Positions 24,408-33,485 of a DNA stretch of 64,000 nt are shown one piece after another. Within the stretch, counting starts at the first letter, position 1. Each line of letters starts with the position of its first letter. Position numbers and translations under genes: made by a program. Under the pieces are notes generated by a model, which worked only from the letters and a program-made list of their open reading frames with translations, was not told where the DNA came from and searched no databases. Source of the stretch: Paenibacillus sambharensis (GTDB lineage: Bacteria; Bacillota; Bacilli; Paenibacillales; Paenibacillaceae). The stretch spans positions 62,001 to 126,000 of the forward strand of contig NZ_QKRB01000053.1 in NCBI RefSeq assembly GCF_003233845.1, read 5' to 3'.

Positions 24408-24440
24408 AGCGCAGACAGGCCTTATCAGCCTGCCTGCGCT
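24408..24440 (-). repeat. Stem-loop between htrA and the regulator gene
   Basis: AGCGCAGGCAGGC and GCCTGTCTGCGCT (minus strand) form a 12-13 bp stem without a proper T-run, so it could lower but not stop readthrough from htrA into the regulator and kinase genes. Confidence 0.65.
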
Positions 24441-24456
24441 CCGCAATTACTGCCGG

Positions 24457-26016
24457 TTATCCGGGTATATTGAAATCGTTCTTATTGCCGATGACAACAT
24501 CCAGATCAATCTTTTGTCCGTTGCGGATGACATGCAAGGTTACTGTATCGCCTACATTCTTTTTCTGGATAGCGGCGATTAGTCCTTCTTTTGTGTCGTA
24601 ATTTGTGCCATCCATGCCGGTGATCACATCATACTGGCGCAGATCTGCAATATAAGCAGGCGACTTGTACGTAATATTCGAGACGATCGCTCCCTTGGTC
24701 GTGTCAAGACCAAGCTCTGCCGCGATCTGTTCATTGATATCACCAAGCGTCGCACCGATAAACGGTACCGGCTCCTTCGGAATTTCCTTGTTATTCTTCA
24801 GGTTATCAAGCACTTCAAGGATAGTGCTTGTCGGGATCGCAAAGCCGATGCCCTGGGCCTGTGTGCTTACAGCGGTGTTGATGCCGATCACTTCACCGTT
24901 CAGATTAATCAGCGGACCGCCGGAGTTGCCCGGATTAATGGATGCGTCTGTTTGCAGCAGATGCTCGTAGTTGCGCGTTCCTTCCGTGTCCGGGATGCTG
25001 ATCGGGCGTTCCTTCGCACTCAATACACCGACGGTAACCGTATGGTCGAATCCATTCGGATTACCGATGGCAACTACCCAGTCCCCAATATTGATAGCAC
25101 TGGAATCACCCAGCTTGAGCGTTGGGAATGCCTTGTCGCTTTCCACTTTCAGGACGGCCAGATCAAGCTCGTAGCTTGAGCCGAGAAGCTTAGCTTCCAA
25201 GGGCTGGTCATAACCCTGAACCGTTACCTTGATTTGTTCTGAATTGCCGATTACGTGCTGGTTGGTCAGGATATAGCCTGTTTCATCGAAGAAAAATCCG
25301 GAACCAAGTCCGCTTGGCACTAATTGGCTGCCATTGTTCGCCTCCGGGTGAGTCGGAGCCGTAAAGTTGTCTCCGAAGAACTGGCGGAAGAACGGATCCT
25401 CAAACAGTGTGCCGCCGCTGCTGCCACGGCTCTGCATATACGTTTCAATCTTCACCACTGCAGGACTTGACTGCTCGAATACCTTTGCAATATTGTTGGG
25501 CCGTACGATATCGAGTGCGTTGGATACCGTGCTGCTCCCCTGGGAGTTGGCAAGCGCCCCGGAACCGCTCTCTCCCGACTGTGCAACAATAGCCTGTTCA
25601 GGCGTGAACCAGTTCTGATAGTCGGCTGTAACCATCAGCCCGCCCAGTACTAGGACTCCCGCCATAAAGGAAGCGAACATCGGCTTCCAGGACGAGCGGC
25701 GCTTTTCCTTCAGCTGCCATCCGCCCTTCCCCCCGACAGGTGGAGCCTGGGTATAGTGGGGAACAGGCTTTGGCGGTGTAACCTCCACAGCATTCTGGGA
25801 GCTTTCTGCGGAATCCCTGCGCTGCAGCTCGGAGGTCTCCGTTCTTGCCTGTGGCTGTTCGTTATCATAGGCTGCTGACTTGAAGGGACCATATGAATAA
25901 TAATAAGACGGCTTCTCCGTTTGCTCTGACTCCGGCTTCTCTGAACGCTGGCGCCCGTCTTCCTCTTCTCCCCGAAAGAAGTCATCATAAGGATTTTTCT
26001 TGTTCTGATCGTCCAT
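24457..26016 (-). CDS. htrA: HtrA/DegP-like membrane-anchored serine protease with PDZ domain
   Basis: A 519-residue quality-control protease. A polar cytoplasmic N-terminus (about 1-108) precedes one membrane segment (MFASFMAGVLVLGGLMV region), so the protease domain faces outside. The catalytic triad is visible: His in LTNQHVIGN, Asp in YELDLAVLKV and Ser in NPGNSGGPL. A PDZ domain fills the C-terminal 100 residues. It degrades or refolds misfolded exported proteins. It is the first gene of a unit with a CssRS-like pair, so stress sensing and response are encoded together. The ATG follows AAGGAGGAG. Confidence 0.95.
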   Translation of the reverse strand: MDDQNKKNPYDDFFRGEEEDGRQRSEKPESEQTEKPSYYYSYGPFKSAAYDNEQPQARTETSELQRRDSAESSQNAVEVTPPKPVPHYTQAPPVGGKGGWQLKEKRRSSWKPMFASFMAGVLVLGGLMVTADYQNWFTPEQAIVAQSGESGSGALANSQGSSTVSNALDIVRPNNIAKVFEQSSPAVVKIETYMQSRGSSGGTLFEDPFFRQFFGDNFTAPTHPEANNGSQLVPSGLGSGFFFDETGYILTNQHVIGNSEQIKVTVQGYDQPLEAKLLGSSYELDLAVLKVESDKAFPTLKLGDSSAINIGDWVVAIGNPNGFDHTVTVGVLSAKERPISIPDTEGTRNYEHLLQTDASINPGNSGGPLINLNGEVIGINTAVSTQAQGIGFAIPTSTILEVLDNLKNNKEIPKEPVPFIGATLGDINEQIAAELGLDTTKGAIVSNITYKSPAYIADLRQYDVITGMDGTNYDTKEGLIAAIQKKNVGDTVTLHVIRNGQKIDLDVVIGNKNDFNIPG

Positions 26017-26103
26017 GCTCTTCTCCTCCTTATATCCTTAATCCGGTTGTAAGATAAGATTCAACACGGAATGATTGTGTATTACTATCATGCACATTCT
26101 ACA

Positions 26104-26130
26104 TTAAACCAATCTTAAAAAAGATTTAAA
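26104..26130 (-). promoter_or_regulatory. 11-bp-phased TTTAA repeats upstream of htrA (candidate CssR operator)
   Basis: TTAAA occurs on the plus strand at 26104, 26115 and 26126, each exactly 11 bp apart (TTTAA on the coding strand), the usual spacing for tandem OmpR/PhoB-family sites. A weak promoter, TTGGTT-17-GATAGT on the minus strand, starts within the last repeat. The rest of 26017-26266 holds only the htrA leader and the terminator at 26232. Confidence 0.65.
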
Positions 26131-26231
26131 CAGAAATAAAAAAAGGAAATCCGGCCTGCCAAGCATAAATTTAGAACTAGCCATTCGTTGAAGGCCTCCT
26201 GCTGGAAGGAACTGCTCGTTTAGAGCAATGC

Positions 26232-26257
26232 AAAAAGGCCGAGCAAGCTGCTGGCCT
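26232..26257 (-). terminator. Probable terminator of the siderophore uptake operon
   Basis: On the minus strand AGGCC-A-GCAGCTTGC-TC-GGCC forms a short stem followed by TTTTTGC, 10 bp after the fhuF-like stop. Confidence 0.65.
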
Positions 26258-26266
26258 GTTGAATCA

Positions 26267-27043
26267 TTATTTTCCTGCCAGGGGGCATGTCACACAATAG
26301 GGAGAGGAGCCGGAAACCTTGTATAGCAGACAGCAGGTTCTCCGTTTGCGCTTTGGCTCGCCAGAGGATGAGATGACTGTTTCGGCGTTGTTATACTTCA
26401 TGAGGGGATTCTCGCGCTCACCAAACAGCTCGGCCGGCGCTTCCTCAAGCAAATACCGGAGGTCTTCTTCAATCCGCCGCAGTCCGCTTTCATCCGCGCC
26501 CTCTACCATACGCTTCTCATATAACCAATATACCGATATGGCCATATTCTCCCATAGAGTCGATGCCGGAATTCGAGCTGCTGCCGCAATAGACCGCCAC
26601 ACCTTGGCTATATTGCCGGCGAATATGCGGCTAACGACCTGATCGCGCCATTCCTTACGCCCTTCAGCCGCCGGACTGCTGACCTGCCAATCGCTTAATC
26701 TCACCTCGGGAAGCCAGGAGCTTCCCTGGTATACGGATTCAATGCGGCAATTCTCGAGGCTGTAATCCAGTGCTTTATCAAACATCGTCATCGCGTACAA
26801 CCCGGATGCCATCGTCATGTAAGCATAACGCTTGGAAAATTGTGACGCCGCAGCCGCGATGACAGTGGTTCCGAAAATCTCTGCTGCCCCCTCCATATAG
26901 GACCGGCAGCGATTGGTATCCAGCAAATCAAGGGAAGGCACAGACAAAGACCGGTCTGGCGAGCTCATCTTGGTCAGACGATAGTCCTCAGTCAGTATGC
27001 GCCATTCAGCGGCACTAAACGATGAGGGCATCCTGATGTTCAC
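26267..27043 (-). CDS. fhuF: FhuF-like ferric siderophore reductase
   Basis: A 258-residue cytoplasmic protein that probably reduces ferric iron to release it from an imported siderophore. The diagnostic part is the C-terminal cysteine cluster CC-x11-C-x2-C (CCLLYKVSG...YCVTCP), which binds a [2Fe-2S] centre in FhuF. The rest is weakly conserved, as usual for the family. The GTG at 27043 overlaps the end of the ATPase gene by 29 bp and has GGGGAGGAAG upstream. Last gene of the Fur-controlled operon. Confidence 0.85.
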   Translation of the reverse strand: MNIRMPSSFSAAEWRILTEDYRLTKMSSPDRSLSVPSLDLLDTNRCRSYMEGAAEIFGTTVIAAAASQFSKRYAYMTMASGLYAMTMFDKALDYSLENCRIESVYQGSSWLPEVRLSDWQVSSPAAEGRKEWRDQVVSRIFAGNIAKVWRSIAAAARIPASTLWENMAISVYWLYEKRMVEGADESGLRRIEEDLRYLLEEAPAELFGERENPLMKYNNAETVISSSGEPKRKRRTCCLLYKVSGSSPYCVTCPLAGK

Positions 27044-27836
27044 TTGTCAGCTTCCTCCCCCTGCCATGAGGAATGCAAGCAGGCGTGCCGAACAAGGGGT
27101 CCTTCATGATCTCACACTCCATGCCAAATACCGTCCGGACCATTTCCCGGTTCATAATATCCTCCGGCTTTCCCTGCGCGTAGATCGCAGCGTTATGAAT
27201 AGCAACCATATAATGCGCATACCGCGCCGCAAGATTTAAATCATGAAGCACCATTACAATGGTCCGCTGCTCCTGCTCATTGAGCTCAAACAGCAGGTCC
27301 AGTATTTCAATTTGATGCGTCAGGTCCAAATAGGTCGTGGGCTCATCAAGGAGAAGAATATCGGTATTTTGGGCCAAGGTCATGGCAATCCATGCCCGCT
27401 GGCGCTGGCCGCCCGACAAGGAATCGACCGGCTTATCGGCATAATCTTGTATATTCGTGTCTACCATGGCCTTGTTCACTCTATATTCATCCTCTTCAGA
27501 CCAATTCTGAAGCCAGCTTTGGTGCGGATACCTTCCCTGCTTTACAAGCTGGTGGACGGTTAAACCCTCCGGAGCAATCGGGCCCTGCGGCAGGATCGCA
27601 ATATTTCGGGCCACTTCCTTGGTAGGCAGCCTGCCGATTTCTTTTCCGTCCAGGAGAACCGCCCCTTTAGCCGGCTTAAGCAGCCGTGCGGCTGACCTGA
27701 GCAGCGTGGATTTGCCGCATCCGTTGCTCCCCACGAAGACGGTGATTTCGCCTTTCGGAATCGTTAAATCCAGGTTATCAATGATGGGACTGCCCCCATA
27801 TGACAGCGTTAAAGCTTGAGTTTCCAGAACAGCCAT
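27015..27836 (-). CDS. Ferric siderophore ABC transporter ATP-binding protein
   Basis: A 273-residue ATPase of the FecE/FhuC group that drives uptake by the two FecCD-type permeases. Walker A is GSNGCGKST, the signature LSGGQRQRAW, Walker B DILLLDEPTTYLDL and the switch His in VMVLHDLNLA. It starts 22 bp after the second permease gene. Confidence 0.95.
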   Translation of the reverse strand: MAVLETQALTLSYGGSPIIDNLDLTIPKGEITVFVGSNGCGKSTLLRSAARLLKPAKGAVLLDGKEIGRLPTKEVARNIAILPQGPIAPEGLTVHQLVKQGRYPHQSWLQNWSEEDEYRVNKAMVDTNIQDYADKPVDSLSGGQRQRAWIAMTLAQNTDILLLDEPTTYLDLTHQIEILDLLFELNEQEQRTIVMVLHDLNLAARYAHYMVAIHNAAIYAQGKPEDIMNREMVRTVFGMECEIMKDPLFGTPACIPHGRGRKLTSEHQDALIV

Positions 27837-27858
27837 AGTCAGACACCTCTCCTATGCA

Positions 27859-28899
27859 TTATTGGTGACGGTTACGATAGAGCAGGTATATAAAGAAGGG
27901 AGCGCCAATACCGGAGACAAATATCCCCGCCGGAAGATCAAGCGGCAGAAAGGCCGTCCTAGCCACAATATCGGCCAAACACACGATCATTCCTCCAACT
28001 AGCGCCGAGACCGGCACGAGGCTGCCAAAGGACCGTCCAACCAGCTTCCTGGCAATATGAGGCGCAATCAAGCCTACGAACGCAATGCCCCCGGCAAAGG
28101 CGACAGCTGATCCAGCGAGCGCAACACTGATAAACAGCAGGACGAACCGGTGCAGCTGTACCTTCACGCCTATCCCTGCAGCAACCTGATCGCCCATTTC
28201 CTGGGCATTAGCCGTCTTGGAGAAGAACAAGGCAAGGGGGATGAACAGGAGTACCCAGGGCAGCATAGACCGGACATCCACCCAATCTGCCCCGTATACA
28301 CTTCCGGTCAGCCAGAGGTATGCTTGGGCTGTCGAGTAGGTATCACCGAGCACGATCATCATCGTTGTCATTGCGCTAGCGGCTGCAGCCATGCCAATTC
28401 CGATAAGGACTAGCCGGATCGGGGTCACGCCCTTCTTCCATGACAGGAGATAGATCAACGAAGACATGCAGGCTGCTCCGGCAATTGCAGCCAGAGGGAG
28501 CCAGTCCATGCTAACCCCACCCGCGAAGCAAGTAATGAATATAACGGCAGCTAACGAAGCGCCTCCCGTAACGCCGATAATATCCGGAGAACCAAGCGGG
28601 TTCCGGATTATCCCCTGCAGGATTAAGCCCGATACGCCAAGCGCTCCCCCGACAAGCATGGCAAGCAGAATGCGCGGCAATCTCAGCGTCTCAATGACAA
28701 AGGCATGTTCACCTGTACCCGCCCCAGCCAGATGCAGGATCACCTCCAGCGGAGAGACCAGAGAGCTTCCGACCGATAATCCGGCTATAACAAGCAGACA
28801 AGACAGACCGGCTAGTATAAGCAAAACAATAATGGCTCTCTTCTCAAGCAGCAGAGAGAAGCTTCCCGACCGTGCGCGAAGCGTTATGTATTTATTCAT
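27859..28899 (-). CDS. FecCD-family ferric siderophore permease
   Basis: A 346-residue BtuC/FecCD-type permease with about nine or ten membrane helices. Family motifs include LPRILLAMLVGGALGVSGLILQGIIRNPLGSPDIIGVTGGAS in the first half and GLIAPHIARKLVG, the ATPase-contacting loop, in the second. It forms a heterodimer with the permease encoded just upstream; the start overlaps that gene's stop by 4 nt (ATGA). Confidence 0.95.
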   Translation of the reverse strand: MNKYITLRARSGSFSLLLEKRAIIVLLILAGLSCLLVIAGLSVGSSLVSPLEVILHLAGAGTGEHAFVIETLRLPRILLAMLVGGALGVSGLILQGIIRNPLGSPDIIGVTGGASLAAVIFITCFAGGVSMDWLPLAAIAGAACMSSLIYLLSWKKGVTPIRLVLIGIGMAAAASAMTTMMIVLGDTYSTAQAYLWLTGSVYGADWVDVRSMLPWVLLFIPLALFFSKTANAQEMGDQVAAGIGVKVQLHRFVLLFISVALAGSAVAFAGGIAFVGLIAPHIARKLVGRSFGSLVPVSALVGGMIVCLADIVARTAFLPLDLPAGIFVSGIGAPFFIYLLYRNRHQ

Positions 28900-29909
28900 C
28901 CCTTACCGAACCCCCTGCGTGCGATATAGACGAAGAACGGGGTTCCGATAATCGCTGTCATAACACCAATAGGCACCTCTTGAGGCATTATGATAAACCT
29001 CGCGGCAACATCCGCCAGCAGAAGCAGGCTTGCCCCGATGAACAGGCTGTACGGGATCACCCAGCGATAATCCGTTCCCACTAATCCCCGGACGATATGA
29101 GGCACGACCAGCCCGATGAAGCCGATTGAACCGCCAACTGCAACAGAGCCCCCTGCCAGGACAATAATAACAAGCGCCATTACAGCCTTGACTGCAATGG
29201 TCCGCTGCCCCAGGCCTTTGGCAATGTCATCGCCCGAGTTGAGAATATTTACATGCCGGCCGATTACTAATGCAACCGCCCATCCTCCAATCATGAACGG
29301 AAGAATCGGCTCCAGCATATCGAGTGACCGTCCCGCGACAGAGCCGGCCAGCCAGAAGAGCGCTCCCTCCAGATTTTGCTGGCCGATGACCAGCAGACCT
29401 TGCGACATGGATACGAAGAGCGCATTAATGGCCGCTCCCGCCAATACAATCTTCAAGGGTGACAGGCCGTCTCTGCCAAGCGATCCCAGGAAATAGACCA
29501 TGACAGCGGATAGGCCGGCTCCGGCAAAGGCGAACCACATATAGTGGGTCAGAGACGATACCGGAAAGAAGGCCAGCCCCAGCACCACACAAAATACAGC
29601 GCCTGAATTAATCCCGAACACGCTCGGCGACGCCAGCGGATTCTTCGTCAGCGCTTGCATAAGCGCTCCCGCTATTGCCAAGCTGGCTCCAATTACCGCC
29701 GCGATAACCGCCCTTGACAGCCTGGAAGTGGTTATAATGATATGCTCGGTGGAATCTTTGTCATAGTGGAAAAAGGCATCTGCAGCTGCTGACAGCGGAA
29801 TCGGGGTCTGGCCAAAAACGATACTCGAAATAAAAGAAACAATAAAAACGCATAATCCCAGGATTAAGCCTAGAACTTTAGCTCTGCGGCCAGCGAATAA
29901 ATGTGTCAT
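28896..29909 (-). CDS. FecCD-family ferric siderophore permease
   Basis: A 337-residue partner permease with the same architecture: LSRAVIAAVIGASLAIAGALMQALTKNPLASPSVFGINSGA and GLVVPHIVRGLVG. An in-frame ATG at 29939 would add ten residues, but only the ATG at 29909 has a ribosome site (AAAGAGAGA), so the shorter form is chosen. It is separated from the binding-protein gene by a strong inverted repeat. Confidence 0.93.
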   Translation of the reverse strand: MTHLFAGRRAKVLGLILGLCVFIVSFISSIVFGQTPIPLSAAADAFFHYDKDSTEHIIITTSRLSRAVIAAVIGASLAIAGALMQALTKNPLASPSVFGINSGAVFCVVLGLAFFPVSSLTHYMWFAFAGAGLSAVMVYFLGSLGRDGLSPLKIVLAGAAINALFVSMSQGLLVIGQQNLEGALFWLAGSVAGRSLDMLEPILPFMIGGWAVALVIGRHVNILNSGDDIAKGLGQRTIAVKAVMALVIIVLAGGSVAVGGSIGFIGLVVPHIVRGLVGTDYRWVIPYSLFIGASLLLLADVAARFIIMPQEVPIGVMTAIIGTPFFVYIARRGFGKG

Positions 29910-29944
29910 AATTCTCTCTTTCACTTCTATATTTTTCATGCAAA

Positions 29945-29984
29945 TGACAAGAATAGAAGGCCTGTGCGGCCTCTATCCTTGTCA
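29945..29984 (-). repeat. Inverted repeat after the siderophore-binding protein gene
   Basis: TGACAAGGATAGAGGCC and GGCCTTCTATTCTTGTCA (minus strand) pair almost completely around a short loop. With no T-run it probably protects the 3' end of the binding-protein message or partly terminates, giving more binding protein than permease. Confidence 0.75.
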
Positions 29985-30000
29985 CCCGTTTGCGTTCGTA

Positions 30001-31044
30001 TTATTTTTGCAGCCCGAAATGCTCGTAAAGCTGATCCAGCATCAGATTCGCTGAGATCAGGCCGCCGCCCATATTCCAGGTTACTTCATCAATCTGGTAC
30101 ACTTGATCCGCTTTAACCGAGTCAAGATTATTCCACAGCGGATGAGCTGTCCATTCCTCATACGTCTTCTGAACCGCTTCATCACTGCCAGGGTCAGTCA
30201 GGAACACAAAGCTCACGTCGGCGTTCATGCTCGGAATACTCTCTTTATCCGTAAGCTTCAGCACAACCCCGCCGTTATCCGCTTCCTTCTGCAGGAGCTC
30301 CGACCGCACAAATCCAAGCTCATCAAGAATGTCGCCTGCGAAGCCTGTTACATAGATACGCGCATGATCAGCTCTGAAGTTAAGGACAGAGACTTCAATC
30401 GGCCATTCTTCGCCCAGCTTAGTGGCGATCTTCCCGTTGAAATCCGCTACGCGTGCATCCCATTCGGCCAGGAGCGCATCCGCTTCCTCCTGCTTGTTCA
30501 TCGCATTACCCATCAATGCAACGGTATCCTTAAATTTATAGACCGTTTCATGCGTTACCGTTGGCGCAATCTGGGACAGCTGCCCGTAAATCTCCTCGTG
30601 GCGCATCTTCGAGGCAATAATCAGATCAGGCTTCAGCTTGGCGATTTCCTCAAGGTTGGGCTGCGTTTCCTCGCCTACAACCGTTACGCCTTCAAGATCG
30701 CTGCGGATATATTGGTAAAAGGGCTGCTCCAGCCATGATTCAACGGCGCCCACCGGTTTAACGCCCAAAGCAACTGCAACGTCCGTCGCTCCCTGGTACA
30801 AGGTGACAATACGTGTTGGTGTGCCCTTGATCTCGGTCTTGCCCATTGCATGCTCAATAACACGTACCGCATCTTCCGCTGCAGGCTGCTCAGCCTGGCT
30901 GTTCCGGGCCTGTTGGCCCTCCGCCGCAGTCTGGCTTGCCTCTGTGTTCGTCCCAGCAGGCTTTGCTGCTCCGCAGCCCGCGATAACCAGCAGGACCGTA
31001 ATTAAAGCTGTAAGAGTAAATAATGCCTTCTTTGTTCTAAACAA
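30001..31044 (-). CDS. Siderophore-binding lipoprotein (FeuA/FhuD-like)
   Basis: A 347-residue lipoprotein with signal ending VIAGCGAAK (Cys24), a short Ala/Glu-rich linker and a periplasmic-binding-protein type III fold: TRIVTLYQGATDVAVALGVKPVG, LEEIAKLKPDLIIASKMRHEE and a C-terminal WNMGGGLISANLMLDQLYEHF. It delivers a ferric siderophore to the FecCD permeases. It starts with TTG at 31044, with GGGAAGAGGGG upstream. First gene of the operon and directly behind a Fur box. Confidence 0.92.
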   Translation of the reverse strand: MFRTKKALFTLTALITVLLVIAGCGAAKPAGTNTEASQTAAEGQQARNSQAEQPAAEDAVRVIEHAMGKTEIKGTPTRIVTLYQGATDVAVALGVKPVGAVESWLEQPFYQYIRSDLEGVTVVGEETQPNLEEIAKLKPDLIIASKMRHEEIYGQLSQIAPTVTHETVYKFKDTVALMGNAMNKQEEADALLAEWDARVADFNGKIATKLGEEWPIEVSVLNFRADHARIYVTGFAGDILDELGFVRSELLQKEADNGGVVLKLTDKESIPSMNADVSFVFLTDPGSDEAVQKTYEEWTAHPLWNNLDSVKADQVYQIDEVTWNMGGGLISANLMLDQLYEHFGLQK

Positions 31045-31083
31045 TATGCCCCTCTTCCCTTCTGTCTACAAAATCGCCTCTAA

Positions 31084-31120
31084 TTGATATTGATTATCAT
31101 TAGCAACACAAACTAGTAAA
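31084..31120 (-). promoter_or_regulatory. Fur box and promoter of the siderophore uptake operon
   Basis: TGATATTGATTATCATTAG (plus strand, 31085-31103) closely matches the Fur box GATAATGATAATCATTATC. It covers the -10 (GATAAT, minus strand 31098-31093) of a promoter whose -35 is TTTACT (31120-31115), spacing 16. Iron-loaded Fur would therefore repress the whole operon. Confidence 0.88.
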
Positions 31121-31187
31121 CCACAACCCTCATTGCCTGTCAATCATTAATATAGCAAGATGTGCCAGCGATTCTTCCGCCCAACGG

Positions 31188-31232
31188 CAAAAAGGCTATA
31201 GTCCCCGGAACGAAGCCGGCGATTATAGCCTT
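31188..31232 (-). terminator. Intrinsic terminator of the yugN-like gene
   Basis: On the minus strand AAGGCTATAATCGCCGG and CCGGGGACTATAGCCTT form a 17-bp stem with two mismatches followed by TTTTGCC. Confidence 0.88.
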
Positions 31233-31297
31233 GTTACTGTACGTTATGACGGGCTGCAGGGCCCTTTGCCGCGTTTGACGGATTGCTTCTGCTGCGA

Positions 31298-31714
31298 TCA
31301 GCCTGGTACAGCCCGCTCAATCTGTCTTAATACCTCTTCACCCTTCCGCAGCCATTTATCCTCTACCGGAGCGTCAGGGTCAAGCGGATGCTGGAACTGA
31401 TCGAACAGCGCTCCAAAAACGCGCGGCGTTGCGTCATGCTCAATCCCTTCGTTATAGACATGCTTAAGGATAAAAGGCTGTCCAAACCGGATTTTGGCAT
31501 CAAGCTCCTCCCGGTCCTCATCAATATTGCCATTGGTCACTTCAAAAGGCAGGCGAAGCCAAACCTTGTGAGCCTCCTCATCAAGAAACCGGTCGAAAAA
31601 GCCGCTCTTATAGTCCCAATTACCGCCGAGGCTGAATTTATAGTCCTTTAATAAATTTCTTACTTCCGTAAACTCATGTTGGCTGTTCTCCAGACTGGAT
31701 GAGAGTGGAATCAT
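31298..31714 (-). CDS. YugN-like family protein
   Basis: A 138-residue cytoplasmic protein that I place in the YugN-like family from its N-terminus (MIPLSSSLE) and the FSLGGNWDYKSGFFDRFLD segment. Members are found in Bacillales; their function is unknown. The C-terminal half is rich in charged residues, with PLDPDAPVEDKWLRKGEEVL typical of the family. It is monocistronic, with its own terminator, between the siderophore operon and liaFSR. Confidence 0.78.
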   Translation of the reverse strand: MIPLSSSLENSQHEFTEVRNLLKDYKFSLGGNWDYKSGFFDRFLDEEAHKVWLRLPFEVTNGNIDEDREELDAKIRFGQPFILKHVYNEGIEHDATPRVFGALFDQFQHPLDPDAPVEDKWLRKGEEVLRQIERAVPG

Positions 31715-31779
31715 GGGCTTCTTCTCCTTAACGGGCGTTGTTACAGGTTAGGATGCCCTCTCCTCCCTCACTTATGTAA

Positions 31780-32445
31780 TCAGACCGGACGAATCCAGCC
31801 TTTACGGTGGGCGAGCACGGCTAACTGGGTACGGTCCTCCAGCTCACATTTCATCAAGAGATTGCTCACATGCGTCTTCACCGTCTTGATGCTGATATGG
31901 AGCTCCTCGGCAATCTCCTTATTGGAGCGGCCTTCGGCTACAAGATACAGCACTTCCTTTTCCCGCTCCGTCAGCCCCTCATCCGCGCCTTGGGAGGAGC
32001 GCTGGCGCAGACCGCGTGTTAATGCCTGCGATACGTCGCCGGTCATCACCGGCATTCCCCTAACCGCGCCATTAAGCGCATAGATAAGCTCCTCAGCCGA
32101 TACCGTCTTTAGCACATAGCTGACCGCGCCGGCTTCAATGGCAGCCACCACCTTCTCATCCTCCAGGAAGGAGGTTAAGAGCACGATCTTAAGATGCGGG
32201 TGAGCCTCAAGCACTTGACGGGTTGTCTCCACCCCATCCATTCCCGGCATCATCAAATCCATGAGGACGACATCCGGTTTGCCTTCATCCGGCATGCCCG
32301 CCAGCGTCTTGACGGCCTCCTCGCCGCTTCCCGCCTCGGCGACCACCTCAAATTTAGGCTCAAGCATGAGGTAAGTCCGGAGACCAGCCCTCACCATATC
32401 GTGATCATCTACAATCATCAGCTTCCACTTATCCGCTTCGCTCAT
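31780..32445 (-). CDS. liaR: NarL-family response regulator, LiaR-like
   Basis: A 221-residue regulator: receiver domain (DDHDMVRAGL, phosphorylated Asp in VVLMDLMMPGMDG, Lys in YVLKTVSAEE) and LuxR-type helix-turn-helix (LTEREKEVLYLVAEGRSNKEIAEELHIS region). With the adjacent kinase and LiaF it forms the cell-envelope stress module LiaFSR/VraTSR. The ATG at 32445 (MSEADKWK) has AGAGGAG upstream; an earlier in-frame ATG at 32469 does not. It overlaps the kinase gene by 17 bp. No liaIH target genes lie in the window. Confidence 0.92.
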   Translation of the reverse strand: MSEADKWKLMIVDDHDMVRAGLRTYLMLEPKFEVVAEAGSGEEAVKTLAGMPDEGKPDVVLMDLMMPGMDGVETTRQVLEAHPHLKIVLLTSFLEDEKVVAAIEAGAVSYVLKTVSAEELIYALNGAVRGMPVMTGDVSQALTRGLRQRSSQGADEGLTEREKEVLYLVAEGRSNKEIAEELHISIKTVKTHVSNLLMKCELEDRTQLAVLAHRKGWIRPV

Positions 32446-33478
32446 CGTCGTCCTGCTCCTCTTGTTCATATTTCGGGATGGTTACTTTGATCCGTGTGCC
32501 TGAACCCGGCTTGCTGAGAATCTCAGTGTCTCCGCCGAGCTTCTGTGAGCGCTCACGCATCGTAGACAGCCCATAAGAACCAGTCTTGACCTGGTCTGCC
32601 CGGAAGCCCGCTCCGTCATCCTGCAGCGTCATGACATAATTACGTTCATACTCCATTAAACTGAGGATTACCTTGTTGGCACCGGCATGCTTCACCACGT
32701 TAGCCATCGCCTCTTGAATGATCAGGAACAGCTGATGCTCCTTAGCCTCCGAAAGCTCCCCTTGTACCCGGCAGCTCAGCTCCCCCTGCAGCCTGTTCTG
32801 GCGGCAGTAATCCGGAAACCACTTATCAAGTGCCTGCTGGAGCGACCTCCCCTCAAGCTCTAGCGGGCGCAGCTGCGCAATAAACCCCCTCATCTGCCGC
32901 TGTGCCATGGACGACATATCAATGAGCTGCTGCATCACACTGTCTGCCCGTGCCCGGTCGAGCTCCAGCAGCTTCGGCATGGAGGATGCCGCCATGTGAA
33001 TCGCGAACAGCTGCTGGCTTACCGTATCATGCAGATCCCGCGCAAGGCGCTTGCGCTCCTCCAGAATAGCCGCCTCGTTGGAGGCCGCCTCCCGCATGAC
33101 CTGCTGCTCACCCTCCCGCTGCTGCCACTTCATCTTCCGCTCAAGAGCAGCGGCCATCTCATTAAATTCCCGGAAGGTCGCCGTAAAGGACCGGGCTCCT
33201 CCTTCAGGCAGCCGGACTGCCAGATTGCCGCTGGACACCTGCTTGACCGCCAGGTGAAGCGAATCAATTCCGCGCTGCACACGCCGGCCGGCCCAGTAGC
33301 CGAAACCAAGGTTGATAACGACAAATGCAGCCGCAACAGCCAGCCATTTTTCGGTTAGCGGCGTCCCTGGCGGAATAAAATATAAGCCTGCCCCGCAGAC
33401 ACCCAGCGACAGGAGAGAGGAGCTCATCATCAATAGAATGAGCTCCCATTTGCTGCTTCTCCACAATCTCACGATCAA
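32429..33478 (-). CDS. liaS: Sensor histidine kinase, LiaS-like
   Basis: A 349-residue kinase with two membrane helices near the N-terminus separated by a very short external loop (intramembrane-sensing type), a HAMP linker, a HisKA_3 dimerisation domain with the phospho-His in LARDLHDTVSQQLF, and a HATPase domain (DDGAGF, GSYGLSTMRER). LiaF normally keeps this kinase inactive until lipid II cycle antibiotics perturb the wall. It starts with TTG at 33478, 7 bp after the liaF stop. Confidence 0.92.
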   Translation of the reverse strand: MIVRLWRSSKWELILLMMSSSLLSLGVCGAGLYFIPPGTPLTEKWLAVAAAFVVINLGFGYWAGRRVQRGIDSLHLAVKQVSSGNLAVRLPEGGARSFTATFREFNEMAAALERKMKWQQREGEQQVMREAASNEAAILEERKRLARDLHDTVSQQLFAIHMAASSMPKLLELDRARADSVMQQLIDMSSMAQRQMRGFIAQLRPLELEGRSLQQALDKWFPDYCRQNRLQGELSCRVQGELSEAKEHQLFLIIQEAMANVVKHAGANKVILSLMEYERNYVMTLQDDGAGFRADQVKTGSYGLSTMRERSQKLGGDTEILSKPGSGTRIKVTIPKYEQEEQDDDERSG

Positions 33479-33485
33479 CGCCGCT

